Source: Bacillus subtilis
GTDB lineage: Bacteria > Bacillota > Bacilli > Bacillales > Bacillaceae_C
Direction: 5' to 3'
Length of the DNA: 61,799 nt
Assembly: GCF_008764245.1 (NCBI RefSeq)
Contig: NZ_VTQV01000025.1
Location: 1-61,799, forward strand
The notes beneath the pieces are model-generated. The model was not told where the DNA came from and made no database searches. It worked only from the letters and a program-made list of their open reading frames with translations. The first letter of the stretch is position 1; every line of letters starts with the position of its first letter. Position numbers and translations under genes: made by a program. Positions 17,678-24,723 of this stretch are shown one piece after another.

Positions 17678-18656
17678 AGCGAGTGATATGCTGGAAAATG
17701 GCTATACCTTTGCAGAAGTCTTTCAATTCTTTATGAATATTCAAGAGAAACAGCGCTCACTTTTTGCATCCATGATGAAAGATTTACAAGAAGGCAATGC
17801 CATCCACGAGGTTTTCAACCAGCATGGTTTTGATAATCAAGCATGTGCAACGATTTATTTTGCGGAAAGACACGGATTTCTTGCAAAATCTTTTCAGGAA
17901 AGCGGGAGGTATTTACTGAAAAAAGAACAACAACAGAAAAAATTATTGAAGTTAATTCAATATCCATGTTTATTAATCTTTGCTTTGTTGTTTGTAACAT
18001 TTATTTTAAAAACCGTACTATTACCACAGTTTCAACTTCTCTATCGTACAATTGGCTTTCAACCAAATGGGATTACACAAATCATCCTTCATCTGGTTGA
18101 CCATATCCCCATATATTTCGTTATTTCTATCTGTTTTTGTTTTCTAATCTTTCTATGTATGAAAAGATATTTTCACAAAAGAACAGCCATTGAAATAGCG
18201 GCACTCCAATCTTCCATTCCTTTTTACCAATCTTTCTACAAACTATACCAAACAATTTTTCTTGCAAGAGAATGGAGCTTACTATTCCAAAGTGGGCATT
18301 CCTTAAATGAAATTATCAAGATGATGGAAACCCAAAACTTTCGCCCGCTTATGCAAGAGGTTGGAGAATATTTGAAAAAGGAACTAATTTTAGGAAGCTC
18401 TTTTCCTAATTCGCTTTCTAAGCTGGATTTTATTGCGGATGAAATGGTCATCATTGTTGCCCATGGGGAAAGAAATAATCGATTGGGCAGTGAATTACTT
18501 TATTATAGCCAAATTTGTACAGAGATATTAGAAGAGAAAATGTTGCGCTTTATGTCGATTATTCAACCATTGATATTTATCTTGATCGGACTAATGGTTG
18601 CAGTGATTTATATGTCGATTTTTTTTCCAATGTTTCAAATGATGGATTCTATTTAA
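17634..18656 (+). CDS. comGB: Competence pseudopilus inner-membrane platform protein
   Basis: 340 aa from ATG 17634 (MKKISIKDQGQFFIRASDMLENGYT). It overlaps the end of comGA by 44 bp. It is a GspF/PilC family protein with two repeated cytoplasmic helical domains and membrane helices at about 105-130, 155-175 and 310-335. It anchors the pseudopilus base. Starts further upstream in this frame lie deep inside comGA and lack family similarity. Confidence 0.92.
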   Translation: MKKISIKDQGQFFIRASDMLENGYTFAEVFQFFMNIQEKQRSLFASMMKDLQEGNAIHEVFNQHGFDNQACATIYFAERHGFLAKSFQESGRYLLKKEQQQKKLLKLIQYPCLLIFALLFVTFILKTVLLPQFQLLYRTIGFQPNGITQIILHLVDHIPIYFVISICFCFLIFLCMKRYFHKRTAIEIAALQSSIPFYQSFYKLYQTIFLAREWSLLFQSGHSLNEIIKMMETQNFRPLMQEVGEYLKKELILGSSFPNSLSKLDFIADEMVIIVAHGERNNRLGSELLYYSQICTEILEEKMLRFMSIIQPLIFILIGLMVAVIYMSIFFPMFQMMDSI

Positions 18657-18674
18657 CGGAAGAGGGAGACCAGT

Positions 18675-19001
18675 ATGATGAAATATATTCAGAATCAAAA
18701 GGGATTTACATTAATCGAAATGCTGATCGTTTTACTTGTCATCTCTGTGATATTGCTCATTACTTTACCAAATGTCACTAAGCATAATAAAAATATTCAT
18801 GGAAAAGGCTGTGAAGCTTTGGTATCTATGCTGCAAGGTCAGGTGCAGGCTTATCATATGGAGAAAAATCAATATCCAAAGGACTTTCAAGAGCTTGACA
18901 AGGCGGGCTATCTTGAATCAGAACAAGTAGCTTGTCCAGATGGCAGTAAATTGGAAATTGTAAATGGAAAAGTACAGCCAATCAAGAAGCCAGAGTCGTG
19001 A
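18675..19001 (+). CDS. comGC: Major competence pseudopilin
   Basis: 108 aa. The class 3 prepilin signal KGFTLIEM (cleaved after Gly10 by ComC) is followed by a hydrophobic helix. Two cysteines, in KGCEAL and VACPDG, can form the intramolecular disulfide known in ComGC. GAGGGAGACCAGT lies before the ATG. It overlaps comGD by 4 bp. Confidence 0.95.
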   Translation: MMKYIQNQKGFTLIEMLIVLLVISVILLITLPNVTKHNKNIHGKGCEALVSMLQGQVQAYHMEKNQYPKDFQELDKAGYLESEQVACPDGSKLEIVNGKVQPIKKPES

Positions 19002-19438
19002 AATATTTTCGCTCAAGCAAAGGCTTTACCTTGTTGGAGATGCTGATAGTTTTATCCGTTGTATCAATCATATTGTTATTTAGTATTTTCACGTATCAGT
19101 CATTTTCAGACATGATACAGAAAAAGTTATTTATTACCCAACTTGAAGCAGATCTATATTATGCTCATGCTTATGCCGTAAACAGAAGGGAGAAAGTTCA
19201 GGTCCAGTTCTCACCAATAAAGAAAGAATACAAGGTTTCGGATCTTCATTCTAGCGAAACATTATTGCAGAGAAGCTTCCCCTCAACGATTTATATTCAA
19301 GAGAGTAATATCGCAAGCTTTGTGATTAATGCTGATGGAAATGTCTCTAATTTTGGCACCATTATTTTTCGGCAAAATCAGCATGCGATCAAGTTGAAAT
19401 TTTATATTGGGAAGGGGCGTTTTATCATTGAAGAATGA
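18998..19438 (+). CDS. comGD: Minor competence pseudopilin
   Basis: 146 aa with a GTG start overlapping the comGC stop (GTGA). The prepilin motif SKGFTLLEMLIVL is at residues 7-19, followed by a GspH-like beta domain. Processing by the prepilin peptidase ComC is expected. Confidence 0.92.
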   Translation: MKYFRSSKGFTLLEMLIVLSVVSIILLFSIFTYQSFSDMIQKKLFITQLEADLYYAHAYAVNRREKVQVQFSPIKKEYKVSDLHSSETLLQRSFPSTIYIQESNIASFVINADGNVSNFGTIIFRQNQHAIKLKFYIGKGRFIIEE

Positions 19439-19730
19439 GAGAGGTTTTAGCTTTTTGGAAGGGCTTCTCTCCCTTTCCTTTCTTCTTTTAATCTGTATAA
19501 CTTTATTTCCTATCGTCTTTTCGATGATGAATAAATTGTCTGATGGGAAAAAAGAAATGATTGGATACCGACTTTTATATGAATATGTAGAGCAATATCC
19601 AGTATCGAAATATCCTTTAAAAGAAACAAGATTGAGCCAAGGAATTCAGTATGAATTATTTTATGAAGAAAATGCTGAAAATAGGAGAGCGTGCTTTCGA
19701 TATGAAGATCATCAAAAATGTGTTGAGTAA
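19428..19730 (+). CDS. comGE: Minor competence pseudopilin
   Basis: 100 aa from TTG 19428 (MKNERGFSFLEGLLSLSF), which overlaps comGD by 11 bp. The prepilin motif RGFSFLEG is slightly divergent, which is normal for ComGE. The frame is open to 19407 but that part is unlike the family. Confidence 0.85.
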   Translation: MKNERGFSFLEGLLSLSFLLLICITLFPIVFSMMNKLSDGKKEMIGYRLLYEYVEQYPVSKYPLKETRLSQGIQYELFYEENAENRRACFRYEDHQKCVE

Positions 19731-20163
19731 GCAATCTGGCTTTACCTTATTAGAAACCCTATTTTCAATAATGCTCATTACTTTAATTATGTCGATAATG
19801 CCATTCATTTTTCAAACGATTCATACGTTAGATCGCCTTTTGGAGACGGATCAAGATTATGAATGGAATTTATTTATTATCGGGTTGCGGAAGGAGCTAG
19901 AGGAATCTGAGCAAATCAATGTCATGAAATTAAATGCGAAAACAAGCCTCATCTTAGAAAAGAGAAATCAAGTGATTACCTATGAGCCATATGGTCAATC
20001 ATTGCGTAGAAAAGTGAATAAACTTGGCCATGAAATTGTACTTCAAGAAATTCATAGTATTGAATTTATATTGAATGAAGAAGAAGTGCTTATTCATGTT
20101 GAATTTTTGGATGGAATAATGGATGAATCGAGATTTGCCATCAAGGAGGAAGGGTCATTTTAA
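19702..20163 (+). CDS. comGF: Minor competence pseudopilin
   Basis: 153 aa from ATG 19702 (MKIIKNVLSKQSGFTLLETLFS). It overlaps comGE by 29 bp. The prepilin motif SGFTLLE and the C-terminal region with EILNEEEVL-like strands match ComGF. AGGAGAG lies upstream. An in-frame ATG at 19651 would add 17 residues without family support. Confidence 0.85.
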   Translation: MKIIKNVLSKQSGFTLLETLFSIMLITLIMSIMPFIFQTIHTLDRLLETDQDYEWNLFIIGLRKELEESEQINVMKLNAKTSLILEKRNQVITYEPYGQSLRRKVNKLGHEIVLQEIHSIEFILNEEEVLIHVEFLDGIMDESRFAIKEEGSF

Positions 20164-20366
20164 AGCAAGAAAAAGGAGCCATTTATCCACTTGTTATGCT
20201 CGTTAGTGCGCTTGTTTTAATTTTTATCGGTGAAATGGTTCATATTTATGTAACGGAGTGGGGATATATAAACGAAATCCAATCCTTTTATCAAAGAGAA
20301 ATAAAGGAAATAATTCAACAAAATGAACCTCAAATGCAAAATACAGAAAAATTAATGATAAAATAG
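20157..20366 (+). CDS. comGG: Minor competence pseudopilin ComGG, short form, probable ATT start
   Basis: 69 aa reading MLKQEKGAIYPLVMLVSALV onward, if ATT at 20157 initiates. AAGGAGG at 20143-20149 stands 7 nt before this ATT, and no ATG, GTG or TTG lies between it and the hydrophobic core. It overlaps the comGF stop by 7 bp, as the rest of the operon does. The KGAIYPLVM segment is the ComGG equivalent of the N-terminus. B. subtilis ComGG is about 124 aa, so the C-terminal half is missing here. The start and length make this the least certain gene of the operon. Confidence 0.65.
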   Translation: MLKQEKGAIYPLVMLVSALVLIFIGEMVHIYVTEWGYINEIQSFYQREIKEIIQQNEPQMQNTEKLMIK

Positions 20367-20401
20367 CTTTAGAGGAGAGTCTAACAAGGGGGAACTTCAA
20401 T

Positions 20402-20911
20402 TTGGACATAAAAGAACCACTATTTTTAATTGGATTCATGGGGGCTGGGAAGACCTCCGTTGGCGAAAAATTAGCTGAAATTTGCGGATGTTCCGTGGTG
20501 GATACCGATCAAGAAATTGAGAGAAAGATGAAGATGGCGATTCCGCAAATTTTCGACAAGTATGGAGAGGGGCATTTTCGAAGGATTGAATCTGAAGTTT
20601 TAGTAGAGTTATCGCAAGAGGCTGTTATCATCACGACGGGAGGAGGGATCATCTTAAAAGAAGCCAATCGGGATGTATTAAAAAAAGGGAAAACTATTTT
20701 CCTGCAGGCTCATCCTCAGTCGATTGTTGAACGTGTTGGATTGGATAGCGGTAGACCACTTATTCAAAACAAGAGTCTAGAAGAGGTCACATATATGTAT
20801 CAAACTAGACTGCCTTATTACTTGGAATGCGCATCTTCTGTGGTGGATACAACTGACTTATCTATTGAAGAGGTAGCCCAGACTATTCTAAAAGAAATGA
20901 ATGTTTACTAA
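20402..20911 (+). CDS. aroK: Shikimate kinase
   Basis: 169 aa with a TTG start and AAGGGGGAACTTC upstream. It phosphorylates shikimate with ATP in aromatic amino acid synthesis. Walker A GFMGAGKTSVGE (residues 11-22), shikimate-binding DTDQEIE, FRRIESE and GGGI, and the lid arginine in DSGRPL are all visible. A second enzyme of the pathway, aroQ, lies at 29.5 kb. Confidence 0.95.
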   Translation: MDIKEPLFLIGFMGAGKTSVGEKLAEICGCSVVDTDQEIERKMKMAIPQIFDKYGEGHFRRIESEVLVELSQEAVIITTGGGIILKEANRDVLKKGKTIFLQAHPQSIVERVGLDSGRPLIQNKSLEEVTYMYQTRLPYYLECASSVVDTTDLSIEEVAQTILKEMNVY

Positions 20912-20985
20912 CTCACTTGGTTATACTTTACAAAGGAAGTTGTTTTCCCAACTATTTCCTAAATTGTAAAGAAAAGGTGAAAGCC

Positions 20986-21159
20986 ATGTCGTTTGATGAT
21001 TATATGAGGTATATGACGGAAACCTTTATTAAACATTTTGAACGACCGAAAGCGGAGCGTAAACAAATAAGGCTGAAGCGTAAAGAGTCGAGTCCACCAA
21101 AATTATATCAATGGTTCGGTTTAATGCCTTATTCGATTCGGATGATATTTAAAAGATAG
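20986..21159 (+). CDS. yqzE: YqzE family protein
   Basis: 57 aa (MSFDDYMRYMTETFIKHFER...), basic, from ATG 20986 with AAAGGTGAAAG upstream. It belongs to the small YqzE family found next to the comG operon in Bacillus. Here aroK separates it from comGG. The function is unknown. Its stop codon lies within the terminator stem that follows. Confidence 0.85.
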   Translation: MSFDDYMRYMTETFIKHFERPKAERKQIRLKRKESSPPKLYQWFGLMPYSIRMIFKR

Positions 21160-21195
21160 ACCCCTTCTACGATCAAGAGGGGGTCTATCTTTTTT
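21154..21195. terminator. Strong terminator
   Basis: AGATAGACCCC pairs with GGGGTCTATCT and is followed by TTTTTTT. It separates yqzE from the convergent yqhG. Confidence 0.9.
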
Positions 21196-21266
21196 TGAAA
21201 AACTTAACCGATGGATTTAAAATAACCTAAGCATTGACAAACTTTTTTTCCGTTGGTCATTTTTTC

Positions 21267-22073
21267 TTAAGAAAGAGCGTTTAAATAAAAAATGCCCCCG
21301 TTTATAATTTCGACTTTTATTATCGGCTCGTATTGATCCTGAAGTGCCTTTTTTTCAACTTCATAGGTTTCGGGTTTCTCTTCCTGGTCTTCGTAGAAAT
21401 GATCGAGTAGATCTAGATCTTGTGCCCAACGTAATTTTGCCTCTTCAGCCCACGTATGGTCTGACGAATGAAGTTCTTTTTCTAGATAGGTCTCCATTCT
21501 TTTTAAGCCACTTTCTGGTTTAATGATCGGGGAAACCGTAAAGCAATAGTCAGGAATTTTTGGCTGGAGATCTGTCTGGTCCATTTTATCGAAAAAATGG
21601 TCGATCATAACGCCATTAATTAAATTTAATCCAAGCGATCTTAAAATATCTTTCTTTCTGTCACATTCATAAGAGATTTTAATGTTCAGCATTAACCACG
21701 GGTGTAAGGGGATCTGCCTATCTATATTTCCTTTAGCGGGGTTTTCATAAAGGCGTATGAACCCAGCCCTTTGCTTCGTGATTGCGAAGAGCTGATGCAA
21801 ACGTGGAGCACCGAAATGAATCACCTCGCCTTTTACATCTTCTGGTGCTTGTTTTGGATCCGTGATTAAATGAATTTTCATTGGATTCGGTGTCCCACCA
21901 GTTTTTTCTAAATAAGTCCAGTAAAAAGGGCGGTTCATTAACGCTTTATCCATGTCAATGGTAAGTTGTACGGTTATATACCCTGATTCATTTTTTTCAA
22001 TTTGGCAATCATTTTCTGTAAAAAAAGTTTCGAGATAATCGTGAATTTCACTCTGCTGCAATGTTTTCTCCAT
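21267..22073 (-). CDS. yqhG: YqhG family protein
   Basis: 268 aa, soluble, no catalytic motif that I recognise. It overlaps the helicase gene by 26 bp and is co-translated with it, which suggests a partner or accessory role to the SNF2 protein. The same pair (yqhH-yqhG) occurs in B. subtilis. Confidence 0.85.
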   Translation of the reverse strand: MEKTLQQSEIHDYLETFFTENDCQIEKNESGYITVQLTIDMDKALMNRPFYWTYLEKTGGTPNPMKIHLITDPKQAPEDVKGEVIHFGAPRLHQLFAITKQRAGFIRLYENPAKGNIDRQIPLHPWLMLNIKISYECDRKKDILRSLGLNLINGVMIDHFFDKMDQTDLQPKIPDYCFTVSPIIKPESGLKRMETYLEKELHSSDHTWAEEAKLRWAQDLDLLDHFYEDQEEKPETYEVEKKALQDQYEPIIKVEIINGGIFYLNALS

Positions 22074-23730
22074 CCTTTCTTATTGAATCAGCGAACTGGA
22101 TGATGGACGAGAGGTTCTCCATTTTTATTTTCATTTCACCTTCAGAATGAGATGTTTGAAAAATATCTTTTACATATTCCTCCATATTTAAATGGTCAAA
22201 TCTGGTGAGAATTTCATCTAAATCCCCGACAATTCGTTCAAATAAATTTATTTTTTCATAAAGAAGTTTTAAAATATGTTCTTCGATTGTACCCTTGATC
22301 GAGAAATTGTAGATGTGAACATTATTTTCTTGTCCTAAACGGTGAATTCGCCCAATTCGTTGTTCAAGTCGCATCGGATTCCAAGGTAAATCGAAATTAA
22401 TAATGTGCGAGCAAAATTGTAAATTGATTCCTTCTCCACCCGCTTCTGTTGCGATCAGCACTTGAGCATGATTCTTAAACAGTTCGCGCATCCAATCTTT
22501 CTTACCGCGTTTAAACCCACCTCTGAAAGGAACAGAACGAATGCCATTTTTTTGCAAGAACCATTGTAAATATAATTGAGTTGCGCGGTATTCTGTAAAG
22601 ATGATGACCTTATCATTGATCGTTTGAATTAATTCTAAAGCTTTTTCAGCTTTCGAGTTTTGTTGAACCCCATCTATTTTTTGCTTAACAAAATTAATCT
22701 TCTCTACAATAGCTGGAGAAGGATTTTCGATTTTATTAAACATATTTTTTAAGGTCATAAACACAGCTTCTCTACTACTGCATGCTTCTCTTTTAAGGGT
22801 AAGAAGGGAGAATCCATGCGCAACGAACCCGTCTTCAGCATTTTTCAGTGTATCGATGGCTTGATATAATGCCTTTTCCTCTTTTGAAAAATTGATCAAA
22901 ATACTTTCTACATGACGCTCCGGCCATTCTACTCCTGTTTCACCTCTTCTATTTCGGATCATCACTTTATTCACTAACTCTTTTAAATATTCATCGTCTT
23001 GAAGTGATGTTTTTTTATTTTTATATTGGTCTAAGAAGCCGCTTTCCGATCCTAAATGCCCAGGCTTTAGTAAGGAGACGAGATGAAAAATTTCTTCAAT
23101 TCTATTTTGAATCGGTGTAGCCGTTAATAAAAGACAAAACTTTTTCTTAAGGGACTGGACAAATTGATAGTTTTTCGTTTTAGGATTCTTTAATTTATGG
23201 GCTTCATCGATCACAATAAGATCGTAATTTTGTTCAGCGATTATTTCTTGATGGGGGCTGCGTTTAGCCGTATCAATCGAGGATACGACGACAGAAAATT
23301 GCTCCCATACATAACTTTTCTTTTGGGGAACGGCTGGTATATGAAATTTTTCGTTCAATTCGCTAACCCACTGAGAAACAAGAGAGGCTGGTACTAGAAT
23401 TAGAGCTTTTTTTACTAAGCCTCTGATCATATATTCCTTTAAAATCAATCCAGCTTCGATTGTTTTCCCTAATCCCACTTCATCAGCCAAAATCGCCTTT
23501 CCATTCATATTTTCAACTACTTGTTGAGCGGTTTCTAGTTGATGGGGTAATGGAGTTAATTGCTGTAAATATTTTGGTGCAACTAATCCTTCAAAAGTAG
23601 GAATTGTTAAATGCTTCTCGGTTTTCACCGCTAGTTTAAATAGCTCTAAATTGGCCCAAGGACCATCCTTTTCTAGTCTTTCCACAAAACCTTTTTTCCA
23701 ATTTTGGTCGAATTGTATTTTGACGGACAT
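22048..23730 (-). CDS. yqhH: SNF2/RapA-type DNA helicase-like ATPase
   Basis: 560 aa. Motif I is ILADEVGLGKTIEAG (about 74-88), motif II DEAH is at about 174-177 (IDEAHKLKN), motif III is LLTATPIQN, and motif VI is EQRIGRIHRLGQ (about 460-471). It is a superfamily 2 translocase without obvious accessory domains, and could remodel protein-DNA complexes. GTAGGAGGTACTT precedes the ATG. In Bacillus this gene is divergent from gcvT, but gcvT is absent here. Confidence 0.93.
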   Translation of the reverse strand: MSVKIQFDQNWKKGFVERLEKDGPWANLELFKLAVKTEKHLTIPTFEGLVAPKYLQQLTPLPHQLETAQQVVENMNGKAILADEVGLGKTIEAGLILKEYMIRGLVKKALILVPASLVSQWVSELNEKFHIPAVPQKKSYVWEQFSVVVSSIDTAKRSPHQEIIAEQNYDLIVIDEAHKLKNPKTKNYQFVQSLKKKFCLLLTATPIQNRIEEIFHLVSLLKPGHLGSESGFLDQYKNKKTSLQDDEYLKELVNKVMIRNRRGETGVEWPERHVESILINFSKEEKALYQAIDTLKNAEDGFVAHGFSLLTLKREACSSREAVFMTLKNMFNKIENPSPAIVEKINFVKQKIDGVQQNSKAEKALELIQTINDKVIIFTEYRATQLYLQWFLQKNGIRSVPFRGGFKRGKKDWMRELFKNHAQVLIATEAGGEGINLQFCSHIINFDLPWNPMRLEQRIGRIHRLGQENNVHIYNFSIKGTIEEHILKLLYEKINLFERIVGDLDEILTRFDHLNMEEYVKDIFQTSHSEGEMKIKMENLSSIIQFADSIRKDGENIAAE

Positions 23731-23831
23731 AAGTACCTCCTACAAATCAATGAAACATTGATGGGAATAAAATTGATACTTGAACACGTATCTTGTATTA
23801 GTTAGTATGTCCAAAAAAATAATTATATATT

Positions 23832-23907
23832 TGGCGAATAAGGGTGAAGGGAGAGACTGAAGGGGAAACAAAATCGTTGATCAAGATCCTCGGCTGTTTT
23901 TTTTTAC
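23832..23907 (+). promoter_or_regulatory. Possible decayed glycine riboswitch (gcvT leader remnant)
   Basis: GGCGAATAAGGGTGAAGG, then GAGAGACTGAAGGGGAAAC, resembles the core of a glycine aptamer: GCGAAT, GGGAGAGAC and GAAGGRGCAAAC in the right order, but with the stem-loop between the last two blocks almost gone. A T9 run follows at about 23896. The place is exactly where the gcvT leader sits in B. subtilis, divergent from yqhH. No gcvT gene follows. Confidence 0.4.
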
Positions 23908-23940
23908 TTCACAACGTTCTACTCTACTAAAAGATTTTAA

Positions 23941-23976
23941 AAAACACCGCAGAACATCAAGTGATCTGCGGTGTTT
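23941..23976 (-). terminator. Terminator of yqhL
   Basis: AAACACCGCAGA pairs with TCTGCGGTGTTT, and on the minus strand it continues into TTTTTTAAAA. Confidence 0.88.
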
Positions 23977-23979
23977 GAA

Positions 23980-24375
23980 TTAGCTGTTATATTTCTTAGT
24001 TGTTTTTATTTTCCCTGTCCATTTTTTAAATCCACCTTGTAGTTGGTAAAGCTGCTTGTATCCCTTTTTGTATAGCATTTGCCCGGCTCTCCCACTGCGC
24101 ATTCCACTTTGGCAGTAAAGATATACAGGCTTATCAGGACGAATTTCTTTCATTCTATTTTTTAATTGTGAAATAGGGATATTGCGAGCCCCTAAAATAT
24201 GGCCGGCATCAAATTCATTTGGTTCCCGTACATCGATGAGCTGTGCTTTTCGATAACCTGAACGAAATTCATCTTCTGAAAGTGTGTTTAAAATTTTCTT
24301 TTGATGAAAAAAATTATACAGGGAAAATATGATGATAATCCCTAGAATAACAAGTAATGTGTATAAAGCTGTCAA
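23980..24375 (-). CDS. yqhL: Membrane-anchored rhodanese-like protein
   Basis: 131 aa. One N-terminal membrane helix (about 4-22) precedes a single rhodanese domain. The active-site loop is YLYCQSGMRSGRAG with catalytic Cys at about residue 88. The likely role is sulfur transfer or thiol chemistry at the membrane face. In B. subtilis yqhL lies beside gcvPB; here the gcv genes are missing. The start is ATG or TTG at 24375, near GAGGGGGGAAG. Confidence 0.88.
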   Translation of the reverse strand: MTALYTLLVILGIIIIFSLYNFFHQKKILNTLSEDEFRSGYRKAQLIDVREPNEFDAGHILGARNIPISQLKNRMKEIRPDKPVYLYCQSGMRSGRAGQMLYKKGYKQLYQLQGGFKKWTGKIKTTKKYNS

Positions 24376-24609
24376 TTTTTTTCTTCCCCCCTCTGGTAAA
24401 CAAGCCTATTTTTTATTATATTATTCAATGCGGCCTTTATCAAAACTTTTATATGAATCGTGGGAAATTTTAACAAGGTTGAGGAATAAACAAGCACTAA
24501 AGTAAAAATGTCCAAAATTGTCGTTTTTTTAGTTATTTTCATGGAGAATCTTTGTTTTTCTCACGATATCCCTCATTTTTGTATTTGACAAAAGGCAAAG
24601 TCTTTTCAC

Positions 24610-24661
24610 TTGATTTACAATATATTGTGGTCGATAATAGACTAGAAACAATATATAGTGT
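24610..24661 (+). promoter_or_regulatory. nrdJ promoter with two NrdR boxes
   Basis: Box 1 is ACAATATATTGT (24617-24628) and box 2 is ACAATATATAGTGT (24648-24661). Their starts are 31 bp apart, three helical turns, as usual for tandem NrdR sites. A sigma-A promoter TTGATT (24610-24615), 17-bp spacer and GATAAT (24633-24638) has box 1 within its spacer, so NrdR binding should block it. The rest of the 348-bp gap (24376-24723) shows nothing else that I recognise. Confidence 0.75.
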
Positions 24662-24723
24662 TAATAGTGATTGTTTTATAGGGAATTTGAGTATTTCTTA
24701 GGATGTAGAGAGGAGTTTGTTAA

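Noticed and set aside
23878..23907. Terminator hairpin before the T9 run
   Set aside because: Only a four-base GATC/GATC stem can be drawn; the T-run is better seen as part of the suspected riboswitch remnant.
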